Source of the DNA: Malaciobacter marinus
GTDB lineage: Bacteria; Campylobacterota; Campylobacteria; Campylobacterales; Arcobacteraceae
DNA: 64,000 nucleotides
NCBI RefSeq assembly: GCF_003544855.1
Contig: NZ_CP032101.1
Coordinates: 1,302,001-1,366,000 of the forward strand
Direction: 5' to 3'
This document shows positions 16,651 to 26,207 of the stretch, piece by piece; position 1 is the first letter of the stretch; every line of letters begins with the position of its first letter. A program made the translations under genes and the position numbers. The notes beneath the pieces were generated by a model. It was given only the letters and a program-made list of their open reading frames with translations. It ran no database searches and was not told the DNA's origin.

Positions 16651-18189
16651 ATGAAACAAAATATTGATAAAATTGAACTTACTTTTTTACAAAAAGAGGA
16701 TCATTTAGCCATTTGTGAATTAATGAAAGATGAATATAAACATCTTAAAGATTCTACTTGGGAGTATGAAGAGTTAAGTGCTTTACTTGATAAGTTTCCA
16801 AAAGGTCAAGTGGGAATAAAAATAGATGGAGAATTAGCTGGGTTTGCACTTAGTATTATAGTTGATTATTCACTTTTTGATGATAATCATAACTATAAAG
16901 AAATTACAGCTGATTATACTTTTGATACACATGACCCATTAGGCGATATGCTTTATGGTGTAGATATTTTTATTAGCAAAAAATATAGAGGTTTAAGACT
17001 TGGTAGAAGATTATATGATTATAGAAAAGAGTTGTGTGAAGATTTAAATTTAAAAGGCATAATATTTGGAGGTAGATTACCAAATTATGGAAAATATGCA
17101 CAAAAATTAACTCCTAAAGAGTATATTCAAAAGGTTAAATATAAAAAAATAAATGATCCAGTTCTTAATTTTCAGTTATCAAATGATTTTTATGTAAAAA
17201 GAGTTTTAAAAAACTATCTTGAAGGTGATGTTGAAAGTCAAGAATATGCAGCATTATTAGCTTGGAACAATATTTATTATACAAAATTAAAAAAGAAACC
17301 TTTAACACAAAAATCAATTGTAAGATTGGGTTTAGTACAATGGCAAGTTAGACCTTACAAAAATATAGAAGAAGTTTTAGAACAAGCAGAATATTTTATT
17401 AAAGCTGTTTCAAACTATAGAAGTGATTTTGCACTTTTTCCTGAGTTTTTCAATGCTCCTTTAATGGCTAAATATAATCATTTAAATGAAGCTGATGCAA
17501 TAAGAGAATTGGCTAAATATACACATACATTTAAAGAAGAGTTTTCAAAACTTGCAATAAGTTATAATATTAATATTATAACTGGAAGTATGCCTGAACT
17601 AGTAAATGGGCATTTATATAATGTTGGTTTTTTATGTAAGCGTGATGGTACTATTGAAAAGTATGCAAAAAATCATGTGACTCCTGATGAAAAGAAAATT
17701 TGGGGATTAAATGGTTCTAATGAAATTAGAACATTTAATACAGATTGTGGGAAAATAGGTGTTTTAATTTGCTATGATTCAGAGTTTCCTGAATTAAGTA
17801 GAATTTTGGCAAATGAGGGGATGCAAATTCTTTTTGTGCCATTTTTAACTGATACTCAAAATGGTTATTCAAGAGTGAGACTTTGTTCTCAAGCAAGAGC
17901 TATTGAAAATGAGTGTTATGTAGCAATAGCTGGATGTGTTGGAAACTTACCAAAAGTTCATAATATGGATATTCAATATGCTCAGTCAGCTGTTTTTACT
18001 CCATGTGATTTTGCATTTTCTATTAATGGTGTTAAAGCTGAATCAACTCCTAATACTGAAATGATTTTAGTGGCTGATGTTGATTTAGACTTATTAAAAG
18101 AGTTGCATAGTTTTGGTAGTGTAAATAATTTAAAAGATAGACGTTTAGATATTTATGATATAAAAAGAACTAATAATTTAAATGAATGA
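16651..18189 (+). CDS. GNAT acetyltransferase-nitrilase (carbon-nitrogen hydrolase) fusion
   Basis: 512 residues. Residues about 5-165 are a GNAT domain (acetyl-CoA loop KYRGLRLGRRLYDYR near 111). Residues about 225-505 are a carbon-nitrogen hydrolase with the catalytic triad visible: Glu in LFPEFFNAP near 270, Lys in AKNHVTPDEK near 343, Cys in GVLICYDSEFPEL near 375. The same fusion is known from many bacteria, but its substrate is not established; amide or N-acyl hydrolysis linked to acyl transfer is a reasonable guess. It is downstream of the dUTPase gene (39-base gap) and overlaps the GGDEF gene by 8 bases. Confidence 0.86.
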   Translation: MKQNIDKIELTFLQKEDHLAICELMKDEYKHLKDSTWEYEELSALLDKFPKGQVGIKIDGELAGFALSIIVDYSLFDDNHNYKEITADYTFDTHDPLGDMLYGVDIFISKKYRGLRLGRRLYDYRKELCEDLNLKGIIFGGRLPNYGKYAQKLTPKEYIQKVKYKKINDPVLNFQLSNDFYVKRVLKNYLEGDVESQEYAALLAWNNIYYTKLKKKPLTQKSIVRLGLVQWQVRPYKNIEEVLEQAEYFIKAVSNYRSDFALFPEFFNAPLMAKYNHLNEADAIRELAKYTHTFKEEFSKLAISYNINIITGSMPELVNGHLYNVGFLCKRDGTIEKYAKNHVTPDEKKIWGLNGSNEIRTFNTDCGKIGVLICYDSEFPELSRILANEGMQILFVPFLTDTQNGYSRVRLCSQARAIENECYVAIAGCVGNLPKVHNMDIQYAQSAVFTPCDFAFSINGVKAESTPNTEMILVADVDLDLLKELHSFGSVNNLKDRRLDIYDIKRTNNLNE

Positions 18190-19021
18190 AGAACAAACAC
18201 AAGTATCAGATACTATTGATATAAAAAATTCACAGTTATATATTTCTGATATTGAAAAACTAATAAAAAATAGACAGAATTTTAAATATTATTATGAAAT
18301 ATATAATGATGAGTTATACTCACTTATTTTATTAACCTTAAGCCATAAATCTTTTAATAAAAAAGAAGCAAAACAATTTTGTAAAGAGATATTTAAACAT
18401 AAATTTTTTTTAGAAAAGAGACTACATAGAGATGGTGGAGTTTGTTTGGCTACTTTAGATTATTTATATAATATAAAAAATGAAATTTACAAACCAACAA
18501 TAATGGAAGAAAAGAAAAGTGATTTTTTAACTGATTCTTCAACAAAAGATGGTTTAACAAATCTTTATTTAAGAGATATTTTTGATGTTTTTCTTAAAAA
18601 AGAGATAGATTTAGCTAAAAGAAAAAATACTATTATAACTTTAGCACTAATTGATATTGATGATTTTAAAAAAGTAAATGATAATTTTGGACATCAAAAA
18701 GGTGATGAAGTATTATCAAAAATTGGAAAGATATTAAATGATTCAATAAGACAAATGGATTTTGCTGCTAGATATGGAGGAGAAGAGTTAAGTATAGTTA
18801 TGCCTAACACAAAATTAGAACAAGGTTATAAAATAGCAAATAGAGTTAGAAAAAAAATAGAAAATCTAAAGTTTGATGGTTTTTCTATAACTGTTAGTAT
18901 AGGACTTAGTCAAACAAGTGATAAAATATTAGATTCAGAAAAAATAGTTTCTTGTGCTGATAAAGCACTTTATCTTGCAAAAGAAAAAGGTAAAAATCAA
19001 GTAGTTAAATTCAAATTTTGA
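18182..19021 (+). CDS. Diguanylate cyclase (GGEEL)
   Basis: 279 residues. N-terminal 110 residues are a helical region without a recognised motif. The GGDEF domain (about 120-275) has LTNLYLRDIFD, DIDDFKKVNDNFGHQKGDEV and the signature ARYGGEELSIVMP near 200, a normal active form. It has no membrane segment. The start overlaps the end of the GNAT-nitrilase gene by 8 bases, so translation is probably coupled. Its 3' end overlaps the convergent kinase gene by 11 bases. Confidence 0.9.
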   Translation: MNEEQTQVSDTIDIKNSQLYISDIEKLIKNRQNFKYYYEIYNDELYSLILLTLSHKSFNKKEAKQFCKEIFKHKFFLEKRLHRDGGVCLATLDYLYNIKNEIYKPTIMEEKKSDFLTDSSTKDGLTNLYLRDIFDVFLKKEIDLAKRKNTIITLALIDIDDFKKVNDNFGHQKGDEVLSKIGKILNDSIRQMDFAARYGGEELSIVMPNTKLEQGYKIANRVRKKIENLKFDGFSITVSIGLSQTSDKILDSEKIVSCADKALYLAKEKGKNQVVKFKF

Positions 19022-20066
19022 TATCAATACTAAAGCAAGCGCCTTGTGATGTATTTTTAACATCAATTGTTCCACTAAAATGTTTTTCAAGAATAACCTT
19101 ACACATATAAAGACCTAATCCTGTTCCATTTTTCTCATGTTTTGTAGAAAAATAAGGATCAAAAACTCTATTTATAATATCTTGTGGTATGCCTTTTGCA
19201 TTGTCACTTACTTTGATTCTCAAATAATTCTCACTTTTAACAAAACTTATATCTATCTTTCCTTTTTTAATTTCTCTTTCAGTTATTGCATCAATGCTGT
19301 TATTTATTAGATTTAAAATAATTTGAATATACTCATTTTTATAAGTATATATTTTTTCAATATCTATTTTATTTATTTCTAAATTTATATTTGTAATTTC
19401 TAAACTAGGTTGAATAAGCTCTTTTGCCTGTATAGTTGTTTTAATAATATCTATATACTCTTTTTGTTTATCATCTTTGAAAAAATTTGCAAAATCATCA
19501 ATTGTTTTTGACATATATTTTAAATAGCCTTGCACACTTAAAACATCTTTTATTAAATCTTCATTTTTTATTACACTATTTTTTTTTGTTTTAAATCTAA
19601 GTTTAGCCATAATTGAACCAACAGAAGCTAAAGGTTGTCTCCATTGGTGGGCAATCATAGAAATCATTTCTCCTAAGCTTGCAAGTTTTGATTGTCTAAA
19701 AAGTAAATTCTCATTCTCTTTTATCTCTCTTAAATCAATTAAAGAAACTATTTTATATTTTTCACCACTTAATTTTATATCACTTATTTTGATTATTGCT
19801 GGGATTAAAACTCCATTATTTGAAACTAGAGTGACTTCTTGAAATAGATGTCTATTAAATTCTAAAAATTTCTGTGTTGTTGATGGAATCAATACACCTG
19901 TTGCTAAATTGCCTATTAATTCATCTTTTGTTTTATACTCCAAAATTTGAACTAATGCATCATTTGCATTTACAATAAATCCTTGTTTAATTATTAAAAT
20001 ACCTTCAATAGTTGAGTTTAATATTGTATTTATATTTTCTGAGTCATTATCTATTTGTTTTTTCAT
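19011..20066 (-). CDS. PAS sensor histidine kinase
   Basis: 351 residues, cytoplasmic. A PAS domain (about 10-120; FIVNANDALVQILEYKTKDE) is followed by the kinase core: H-box MISMIAHQWRQPLASVGS near 135, N-box LNLINNSID, VSDNAKGIPQDII and HEKNGTGLGLYMCK. Its start codon is 85 bases from that of the OmpR-type regulator on the opposite strand. That divergent arrangement makes the regulator, and the receiver-only protein after it, likely phosphotransfer partners, though this is inference. Confidence 0.88.
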   Translation of the reverse strand: MKKQIDNDSENINTILNSTIEGILIIKQGFIVNANDALVQILEYKTKDELIGNLATGVLIPSTTQKFLEFNRHLFQEVTLVSNNGVLIPAIIKISDIKLSGEKYKIVSLIDLREIKENENLLFRQSKLASLGEMISMIAHQWRQPLASVGSIMAKLRFKTKKNSVIKNEDLIKDVLSVQGYLKYMSKTIDDFANFFKDDKQKEYIDIIKTTIQAKELIQPSLEITNINLEINKIDIEKIYTYKNEYIQIILNLINNSIDAITEREIKKGKIDISFVKSENYLRIKVSDNAKGIPQDIINRVFDPYFSTKHEKNGTGLGLYMCKVILEKHFSGTIDVKNTSQGACFSIDIKI

Positions 20067-20151
20067 GTAAATTCCAAAATTAATTAAACTTATAAGCAGT
20101 TTTAGTATTGTATAATTTTTATTCTTATTTACTATTGATATGGGAGGGCTT

Positions 20152-20907
20152 ATGATTGACTATGTGTTACTTGAAGAGTATTGTCAAAATATATCTATAC
20201 TTTTTATAGAAGATGATGAGTCTATAAAAAAAGAAACAACTGAGCTTTTAAAGGAGATTTTTACTTGTGTCGATGTTGCAAGTAATGGAGAAGAGGGCTT
20301 AGACAAATATAAAGAGTATTTTAATATAAATCAAAAACATTATGATATTGTATTAAGTGATATAAAAATGCCCAAAATCGATGGTTTAGAACTTACAAAA
20401 CTTATATATAAAGAAAATCCTGACCAAAAAATCATAGTTTTATCAGCACATAGTGAAACAAAATATCTTTTGGAATTTGTTAATATTGGAATTTCTTACT
20501 TTCTAGTTAAACCTTTAGATTATGATGAGTTTATTACTGTAATATTTAATATTACAAAAGAAATACATGATCAAAATGAGTTACGAAATAATTTTAAAGC
20601 TGAAAAAATAGTGTTAAATAATATTTTAATTTGGGATAAACAAACTAAACAATTATTAAGAAATAATCAAGCAATAAAATTAACAAAAAAAGAGTTTTTA
20701 TTAATTGAGTTACTTTTAAAAACAATTGAAAAAACCCATCCTGTTGAAGAAATAATAGCAATATTATGGGAAGGTGATTATGAGTCAAGTGCAGATATAA
20801 CAAACCTAAAAAATATCGTTTCAAGATTAAGAAAAAAAGTTCCAGAATTAGATATTGAAAATGTTTATGGTTTTGGATATAAAATAAATATTAGATATTT
20901 TGAATAA
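20152..20907 (+). CDS. OmpR-type response regulator
   Basis: Start taken at ATG 20152 (MIDYVLLEEY), not the ATG at 20140, because GGGAGG (20142-20147) is the ribosome-binding site of the later one. 251 residues. The receiver (about 1-125) keeps the acidic pair in ILFIEDDES, the phospho-acceptor Asp in IVLSDIKMPKIDG and the Lys in FLVKPLDYDE. The C-terminal winged helix (about 150-250) has LTKKEFLLIELLL and VYGFGYKINI. A TATAAT at 20111-20116 is a plausible promoter. It is divergent from a histidine kinase and followed by a receiver-only protein 53 bases on. Confidence 0.9.
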   Translation: MIDYVLLEEYCQNISILFIEDDESIKKETTELLKEIFTCVDVASNGEEGLDKYKEYFNINQKHYDIVLSDIKMPKIDGLELTKLIYKENPDQKIIVLSAHSETKYLLEFVNIGISYFLVKPLDYDEFITVIFNITKEIHDQNELRNNFKAEKIVLNNILIWDKQTKQLLRNNQAIKLTKKEFLLIELLLKTIEKTHPVEEIIAILWEGDYESSADITNLKNIVSRLRKKVPELDIENVYGFGYKINIRYFE

Positions 20908-20960
20908 TTAACACTTTTATAATACTATTTATAAGTATAATTTTCTTATAGGAGATTATT

Positions 20961-21542
20961 ATGAAAAAGCTAGAAAATAGTAGTTTTAATATTAACTTCA
21001 TCGAAGAGTTGACTGTTTTATATGTTGAAGATGATTCTGTTATAAGAAAAAACCTTCTAAGTTGCTTTGAACCTCTTTTTAAAAAAACATATGTTGCTGT
21101 AGATGGTAAAGATGGTTTTGAAAAGTTTAAAAAACATAAAGAGAAAATTGATATAGTAATCACTGATATTAATATGCCAAATATTGATGGAATAGAAATG
21201 ATTAAATTAATCAAAAATATCAATCCAAAAGTTGCTTGTCTTATTACAACAGCATATTCAGATAAACAGTATTTACTTGATTCTATTAATTATGGAGTAA
21301 ATCACTATATTTTAAAACCTTTTAAAATAGATACTTTGTTAAAAGAAGTAGAGAAGTCTTATTTGTCAACTTATTATGTAAAAGAGTTGTCTCAAAGAAA
21401 TAGAGAAATAGAGCAATTATCTAAAATTTTTAATTCTAATATTGAGCCTTTAGAGTTAAAAGAACTAGAAAAAGAAGATAAAGATTATAAAACAAAACTT
21501 ACCCTTTTTAGTGAAATAATACAGATGTTAGATAGAAGATAA
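20961..21542 (+). CDS. Receiver-domain protein (single-domain response regulator)
   Basis: 193 residues. A complete receiver (about 15-130) with VLYVEDDSVI, IVITDINMPNIDG and YILKPFKID is followed by a helical tail (about 135-193) rich in Glu and Lys, with no DNA-binding or enzymatic domain recognised. It is preceded by AGGAGATT. It probably works as a phosphate sink, or passes a signal by protein contact within the kinase/regulator group at 19-21.5 kb. A hairpin with 8-bp arms (21531-21538 / 21547-21554) spans its stop codon and may end transcription. Confidence 0.87.
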   Translation: MKKLENSSFNINFIEELTVLYVEDDSVIRKNLLSCFEPLFKKTYVAVDGKDGFEKFKKHKEKIDIVITDINMPNIDGIEMIKLIKNINPKVACLITTAYSDKQYLLDSINYGVNHYILKPFKIDTLLKEVEKSYLSTYYVKELSQRNREIEQLSKIFNSNIEPLELKELEKEDKDYKTKLTLFSEIIQMLDRR

Positions 21543-21559
21543 AACTCTTCTATCCTAAT

Positions 21560-22060
21560 CTAAGAATAATCGTTTTTATAATCTACATAATGTCCTGCAT
21601 GTTTTATAAGACCTTCTACATCTTCTTGTTTAAGCTCTTTTACTACTTTTGCTGGACTTCCTAAGATTAAACTTCTTGGTGGAAACTTTTTCCCTTGAGT
21701 TACAAGTGAATTTGCTCCTACTATTGAACCCTCACCAATTACTGCATTATCTAATATTGTAGCACTCATACCAATTAAACAGTTATCTTCAATAGTACAG
21801 CCATGAAGCATAACTTTATGTCCGATTGTAACATTATTTCCAATAATAGTTTGAGTATTTGTATCTGTGTGTATCATTGATAAATCTTGTATATTTGTTT
21901 TTTTACCAATTCTTATTTTATTTACATCTGCTCTTAACACGCATCCAAACCATACAGATGAGTTTTTACCTATTTTTATGTCTCCTATTAAATCTGCACT
22001 TGGAGCAATCCATGCTTTATTATGAATTCTTGGATAAAATTCTTTAAACTTTAAAATCAT
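21560..22060 (-). CDS. Gamma-carbonic-anhydrase-like hexapeptide-repeat protein
   Basis: 166 residues, a left-handed beta-helix of hexapeptide repeats (about 15-140). The three zinc His of gamma carbonic anhydrases are seen in LSMIHTDTN, TIGHKVMLHGC. Proteins of this YrdA/PaaY size are usually annotated as gamma carbonic anhydrase family; activity varies and may need oxidation. The gene is 61 bases downstream of the M14 carboxypeptidase gene and in the same direction, so it may be the last member of that operon. Confidence 0.85.
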   Translation of the reverse strand: MILKFKEFYPRIHNKAWIAPSADLIGDIKIGKNSSVWFGCVLRADVNKIRIGKKTNIQDLSMIHTDTNTQTIIGNNVTIGHKVMLHGCTIEDNCLIGMSATILDNAVIGEGSIVGANSLVTQGKKFPPRSLILGSPAKVVKELKQEDVEGLIKHAGHYVDYKNDYS

Positions 22061-22121
22061 TTCTCTCCCCTTTAATTTAAAAGTAAAATATTATATCCTC
22101 AAAAAATAAAAAATGCAAATA

Positions 22122-24710
22122 TTAAATTTGTGCTTTATACTCTAAAATAACGGGCTTAGAATAGTTTGGTACATCATCATATGTAAATATTGCAAGATAT
22201 TTATTTTTATCTAATGCTCCAAAATCATCATATGTGTAGTTGTCTTTTCCTGCATAAAGTTTTTGTCCATCTTGTGAACTTAAAGGTTTTCTAAAAGGGT
22301 TTTTAATTACTTTTACTCCAACAAAATCTTCATCTTTTGGATTTTGCCATGAGATTCTAATCTTCCCATTTTCTAGCTCAAATTTGGCATTTGTTACTTG
22401 TGGTAATGCAAATCTTCTTTTAGAAATATATTCTATAATTAGTTTTGCACTAAGCTTACTATCTTTTACTTCCCAAAATACTTTTTTATTTTTTATAGCT
22501 TTTTTAGAAGAAGTGGGTTTTAATGCAAGTAAAATATCAGTTTTATCTTTTAGTTTTTCATTTAATTCTATTTTTGCAAAAGAATCAAAAACAAAATATT
22601 GAGTTTGATTATTTTTTAAATCATTTGCACTTATATCATATCCTATATTTTGAATTATTTTTCTATTTTCAAAATCTTTATGATTTCTTTTGATATTATT
22701 ATCAACAAACTCTAAATGGAATCTAATGTCATCTTTTAAATAAGTTTTTGTAGAGTTTAATTCTACATAAGCATTAGTAATTATAGTATATTCATAAGAG
22801 GGCAATGATGATAAATTAAACTCTAATGCACTATATATCTTTTTCCCACTTTCATCAAAACCAGAACTTATCTCATCTTTAACAACTTTATTTTTACTAA
22901 TTGTATGTATTGATTTTGCATATAAACTTACTATTGTTGGTTCAATAGTATAAGTTAATTCTAATCTTGGTCTATAAGTTAATCCAAAACCAAATTTTCC
23001 ATAACCAATATCCCATTGCATCATTTGAGATTTTCTGCCTACTTTTAATTCTTTTGGTCCCTCAACTCTTAATATAACTTTTTCTTTTTCTATTTGTTTT
23101 GTAAGTACAGAAGCTTGCATTCCTGAAAAATCCCATTTTCTCCATATTCCTTGTGTTAATTGATCACTTTTTGTTGGTTGACCAATATAACTAATTATTT
23201 TTGCATTATCTACCTCATCAAAATCAGTAATATCACTTATTGAATCTTGTTCAACTATTCCTACATTCCATTCTCCGAATTTTTCTATTGTAGTTGAAAC
23301 TCTATTTATGGGATATAAATTTAAACAAGCAGATTTAATAACAGCATTTTTTGGAATAGTTTTTAAGTCAATACTAATAATAGAATAAGAAACTCCCTTG
23401 TTTTCATCTACTCCAACAAATAAAGAATTTACACCAAAATGTTTATGATTATTATTTAGATTTTCAGCTATATATCCTGTTTGATTTGCATTTGCATAGT
23501 AAGTTCTAGAGTATTCATCATATTCAACATTGGTTCTTATTTTTATTTGAGCAGCAAAAGGTGATTTTAATCTCTTTTTTTTGTTTATAGCTCTTATATT
23601 AAAGTAGTAGTTTGTATTTGATTGAAGATTAATATCAGTAAATTCTAAAGCTTGAGTTCTAGCAATAAGATTTGTTTCTTTACAATAAAGTTTATCTCTT
23701 TTACTTCTATATATTTCAAAAGAGATATCCTTTGATGTTTTTGCTTCCCATTTTAATTTTACATGGTTTGAACCAATACTTTCAACTTCAAAATTCTCAA
23801 CTTTTTTAACTGGATTTTCTTTACTATAATTTGGAACTTCTTTTATTGCTTCAATAAGTGCTGGAATATGCTCTCTTATATGCTCATTCATATCATCTAA
23901 ATAATCACTTATATTTCTAGTTCCTACTTCTACAACAGTAGCTAAAATACCTTTTGAATAATAAAACTCTCTACCACTTCCACCAATTAGATTTGCTGGA
24001 GGTTTCCCTTGATGAATACCATATTCTCTATCTGATATTTTTTTTATTTTATCTGCCATATTTGCACAAAGTGTATTTAAATCAGTTGTATCAATATTAT
24101 CTTCATGTCTAAAATCATGGGCAGGGAAAAATACATTTCCTTGGCTATGATAATCTAATGCAATTGTAATATTTGGGTGATTTTGAATAAACTTTTTCAA
24201 TGCATTTGTTTCAGGCTCACTAAAAGGTTCAGGTCCAGAATATATATTTGAAGAGCTTAGAGTTGATTTAGTAAAACCAACACTAAAATTTCTATTTAAA
24301 TCAACGCCATAAGTTCCATCCATATTTACTCTTCTGTTTTTTCTCCAAAAACTAAAATGTGTTTGTGAGTAAACAAAACCATCAGGATTTGCACAAGGAA
24401 CCATATAAACTGTTGCTTTATCTAAAAATGCTTCTAAAGTTGGGTCGATACTTATATTATCTAAAATATAAATAGCAAATTCTATACTTAATTCATGCCC
24501 AATCCACTCTCTTGCATGAATTGTTCCTGTATAAAAAAGAGCAGGTTTCAAATGAGCTTCTTTTATATTAGAAGATAAAGTAATTAAATATATATCTCTT
24601 TGTTCCCAAGTTTTACCAATAGATTCAAGTTTAAAATTTTCAGGATACTCTTTTTTTAAACTTTTAAAAATTTGTGTTGATTCTTCATACGTTCTATAGA
24701 GCTTTTTCAT
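22122..24710 (-). CDS. Large M14 zinc carboxypeptidase with fibronectin-III and beta-rich C-terminal domains
   Basis: 862 residues. Residues about 1-300 are a carboxypeptidase-A-type M14 domain: zinc ligands in TIHAREWIG (His65, Glu68) and LDYHSQGN near 182, substrate contacts RRVNMDGTYGVDLNRNF, and catalytic Glu in TVVEVGTRN. A fibronectin type III domain follows (about 310-400), then two beta-rich DNRLRE-like regions (about 400-560 and 600-745), then a second fibronectin-like domain to the end. No signal peptide is visible at the chosen start, which is unusual for such adhesion-type domains. The ATG directly follows the stop codon of the ATP-grasp gene upstream. It is the fourth gene of the peptidase/ligase operon. 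Confidence 0.82.
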   Translation of the reverse strand: MKKLYRTYEESTQIFKSLKKEYPENFKLESIGKTWEQRDIYLITLSSNIKEAHLKPALFYTGTIHAREWIGHELSIEFAIYILDNISIDPTLEAFLDKATVYMVPCANPDGFVYSQTHFSFWRKNRRVNMDGTYGVDLNRNFSVGFTKSTLSSSNIYSGPEPFSEPETNALKKFIQNHPNITIALDYHSQGNVFFPAHDFRHEDNIDTTDLNTLCANMADKIKKISDREYGIHQGKPPANLIGGSGREFYYSKGILATVVEVGTRNISDYLDDMNEHIREHIPALIEAIKEVPNYSKENPVKKVENFEVESIGSNHVKLKWEAKTSKDISFEIYRSKRDKLYCKETNLIARTQALEFTDINLQSNTNYYFNIRAINKKKRLKSPFAAQIKIRTNVEYDEYSRTYYANANQTGYIAENLNNNHKHFGVNSLFVGVDENKGVSYSIISIDLKTIPKNAVIKSACLNLYPINRVSTTIEKFGEWNVGIVEQDSISDITDFDEVDNAKIISYIGQPTKSDQLTQGIWRKWDFSGMQASVLTKQIEKEKVILRVEGPKELKVGRKSQMMQWDIGYGKFGFGLTYRPRLELTYTIEPTIVSLYAKSIHTISKNKVVKDEISSGFDESGKKIYSALEFNLSSLPSYEYTIITNAYVELNSTKTYLKDDIRFHLEFVDNNIKRNHKDFENRKIIQNIGYDISANDLKNNQTQYFVFDSFAKIELNEKLKDKTDILLALKPTSSKKAIKNKKVFWEVKDSKLSAKLIIEYISKRRFALPQVTNAKFELENGKIRISWQNPKDEDFVGVKVIKNPFRKPLSSQDGQKLYAGKDNYTYDDFGALDKNKYLAIFTYDDVPNYSKPVILEYKAQI

Positions 24711-26207
24711 TTAAACTCCTATTTTAAATCTTGATTTCAATTGTTTAAGTTTATTTTTGCCTATTCCTTCAATCTGCTCTAAATCTTCAATAGATTTAAA
24801 ACCATTTAATTGTTTTTTATATTTTATTATAAGTTTTGCAAGTTTTTTACCTATTCCTTTTATTTTAATAAGTTCATACTCTTCTACACTATTTATATCA
24901 ACTCTCATATCATCTAAGTTTTTATCCCAGCACTTTAACATTTGTTCATCAATTGACTCAAGTTCTAACAAATCAGTTGAATCTGTAATTATATTTTCTT
25001 GAATATACTCATGTATCTCTACAGCAAGTTCTTCTTGCATTGCATATAGAGTCATTATGTCTGTTAAAGAAGCACTATTTAAGTTTAATTTTTTTAATTC
25101 AAACTCAGCTTTTTCTTTATCTTTGTCAAAATATTTTTTTATTTTATTTATATTCATTGGCTTAGGAAAATCACTGTCATCACTTTTATATACTTCTTGC
25201 ATATCAAAGCCAATATTTACATCATTCAAATAGCACTCACCATCAAAACTAGGTTTATATTTAGAAAAACCAATATGCCTTAATGTTCTAAGCAAATTTG
25301 AGTCTATCTTACCAAGTTCTTCCCATGAAAATAAAGGTACATGTGGCATTTTAAATTTGCCTTTTGAAAAATCCCACATCAAGTATTGCCCAATCCAATC
25401 TCTTATATAAGGAAAAGCTGCAAATGCCGTAGCACATTCTAAAATATAAGCTTTGCCTGTATCTTTACAAATAGCAATATCACAAGCCCAATATTCAGCC
25501 TTTGCCGCTTTACTTGATTGAACTGCTAATTCTAATGCATTCACAGGAATATTATTATAAGACATTGAACCCCCTTGTGAGGTATTTGTAATCCACTCAT
25601 TTTTTCCAGCATATCTCCAAAAAGCACAAATAGGTTTATGTCCTATTAACATAACTCTAATATCCCCACTATCTTTTAATTTAATTGCATCTTGGGTATA
25701 AACTGGATTATATTTTTTCTTTTTCAATAACTCTTTAGCATCTTTAAAACTATTTACCTTATGTACATAATAACCTCCATAGTTTGAAGGTCCATAACTT
25801 CTTTTGATTATTTGAGGATATTTAGCTTTTTGTTCTAAGTATTTAACTGCTTTTTGATTATCATAAAATATTTTTGTTTTTGGAATATTGAGTTTATGTT
25901 TTTTACAAAAGAGAGTTACATTCTCTTTTGATTTATTAGAAAATTGTGATTGTAATGATGGCACAAATCTAACATGAGGTAACTCTTTTGAAATTTCTAC
26001 AAAAGTATCATATGCAGTTGCAGGAATATTACCAATTAAGATATCTATTTTTTTTCTTTTTATCTCTTTTATAAACCTTTTTTTATCATCTTTCCAATGA
26101 TAAACAAGTTCTTCAATCTTATTTGGCCATCCTTTAAAGTTAGAATGATCAAAAAATCTCAATACATAGTCAAGATATAAAAATCCTAGTTTTGGTAGCT
26201 TTTTCAT
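24711..26207 (-). CDS. ATP-grasp protein with C-terminal ComEA-like helix-hairpin-helix units
   Basis: 498 residues. An ATP-grasp domain (about 90-285) is read from KYPQIIKRSYGPSNYGGYYV, TQDAIKLKDSGDIRVMLIGH and FWRYAGKNEWITNTSQGGS, a RimK-like layout. The metal-binding end reads YILECATAF where active ligases have E-x-N, so the Asn is missing. From about 370 there are two ComEA-like units: NLNSASLTDIMTL...DLLELESIDEQMLKCW and INSVEEYELIKIKGIGKKLA...DLEQIEGIGKNKLKQL. Such units normally bind DNA or mediate contacts; their fusion to an ATP-grasp is unfamiliar to me. It overlaps the upstream ATP-grasp gene by 4 bases (ATGA). Confidence 0.75.
   Translation of the reverse strand: MKKLPKLGFLYLDYVLRFFDHSNFKGWPNKIEELVYHWKDDKKRFIKEIKRKKIDILIGNIPATAYDTFVEISKELPHVRFVPSLQSQFSNKSKENVTLFCKKHKLNIPKTKIFYDNQKAVKYLEQKAKYPQIIKRSYGPSNYGGYYVHKVNSFKDAKELLKKKKYNPVYTQDAIKLKDSGDIRVMLIGHKPICAFWRYAGKNEWITNTSQGGSMSYNNIPVNALELAVQSSKAAKAEYWACDIAICKDTGKAYILECATAFAAFPYIRDWIGQYLMWDFSKGKFKMPHVPLFSWEELGKIDSNLLRTLRHIGFSKYKPSFDGECYLNDVNIGFDMQEVYKSDDSDFPKPMNINKIKKYFDKDKEKAEFELKKLNLNSASLTDIMTLYAMQEELAVEIHEYIQENIITDSTDLLELESIDEQMLKCWDKNLDDMRVDINSVEEYELIKIKGIGKKLAKLIIKYKKQLNGFKSIEDLEQIEGIGKNKLKQLKSRFKIGV

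Noticed and set aside
20140-20151. Upstream ATG as start of the response regulator
   Set aside because: It overlaps the GGGAGG ribosome-binding site that serves the ATG at 20152.
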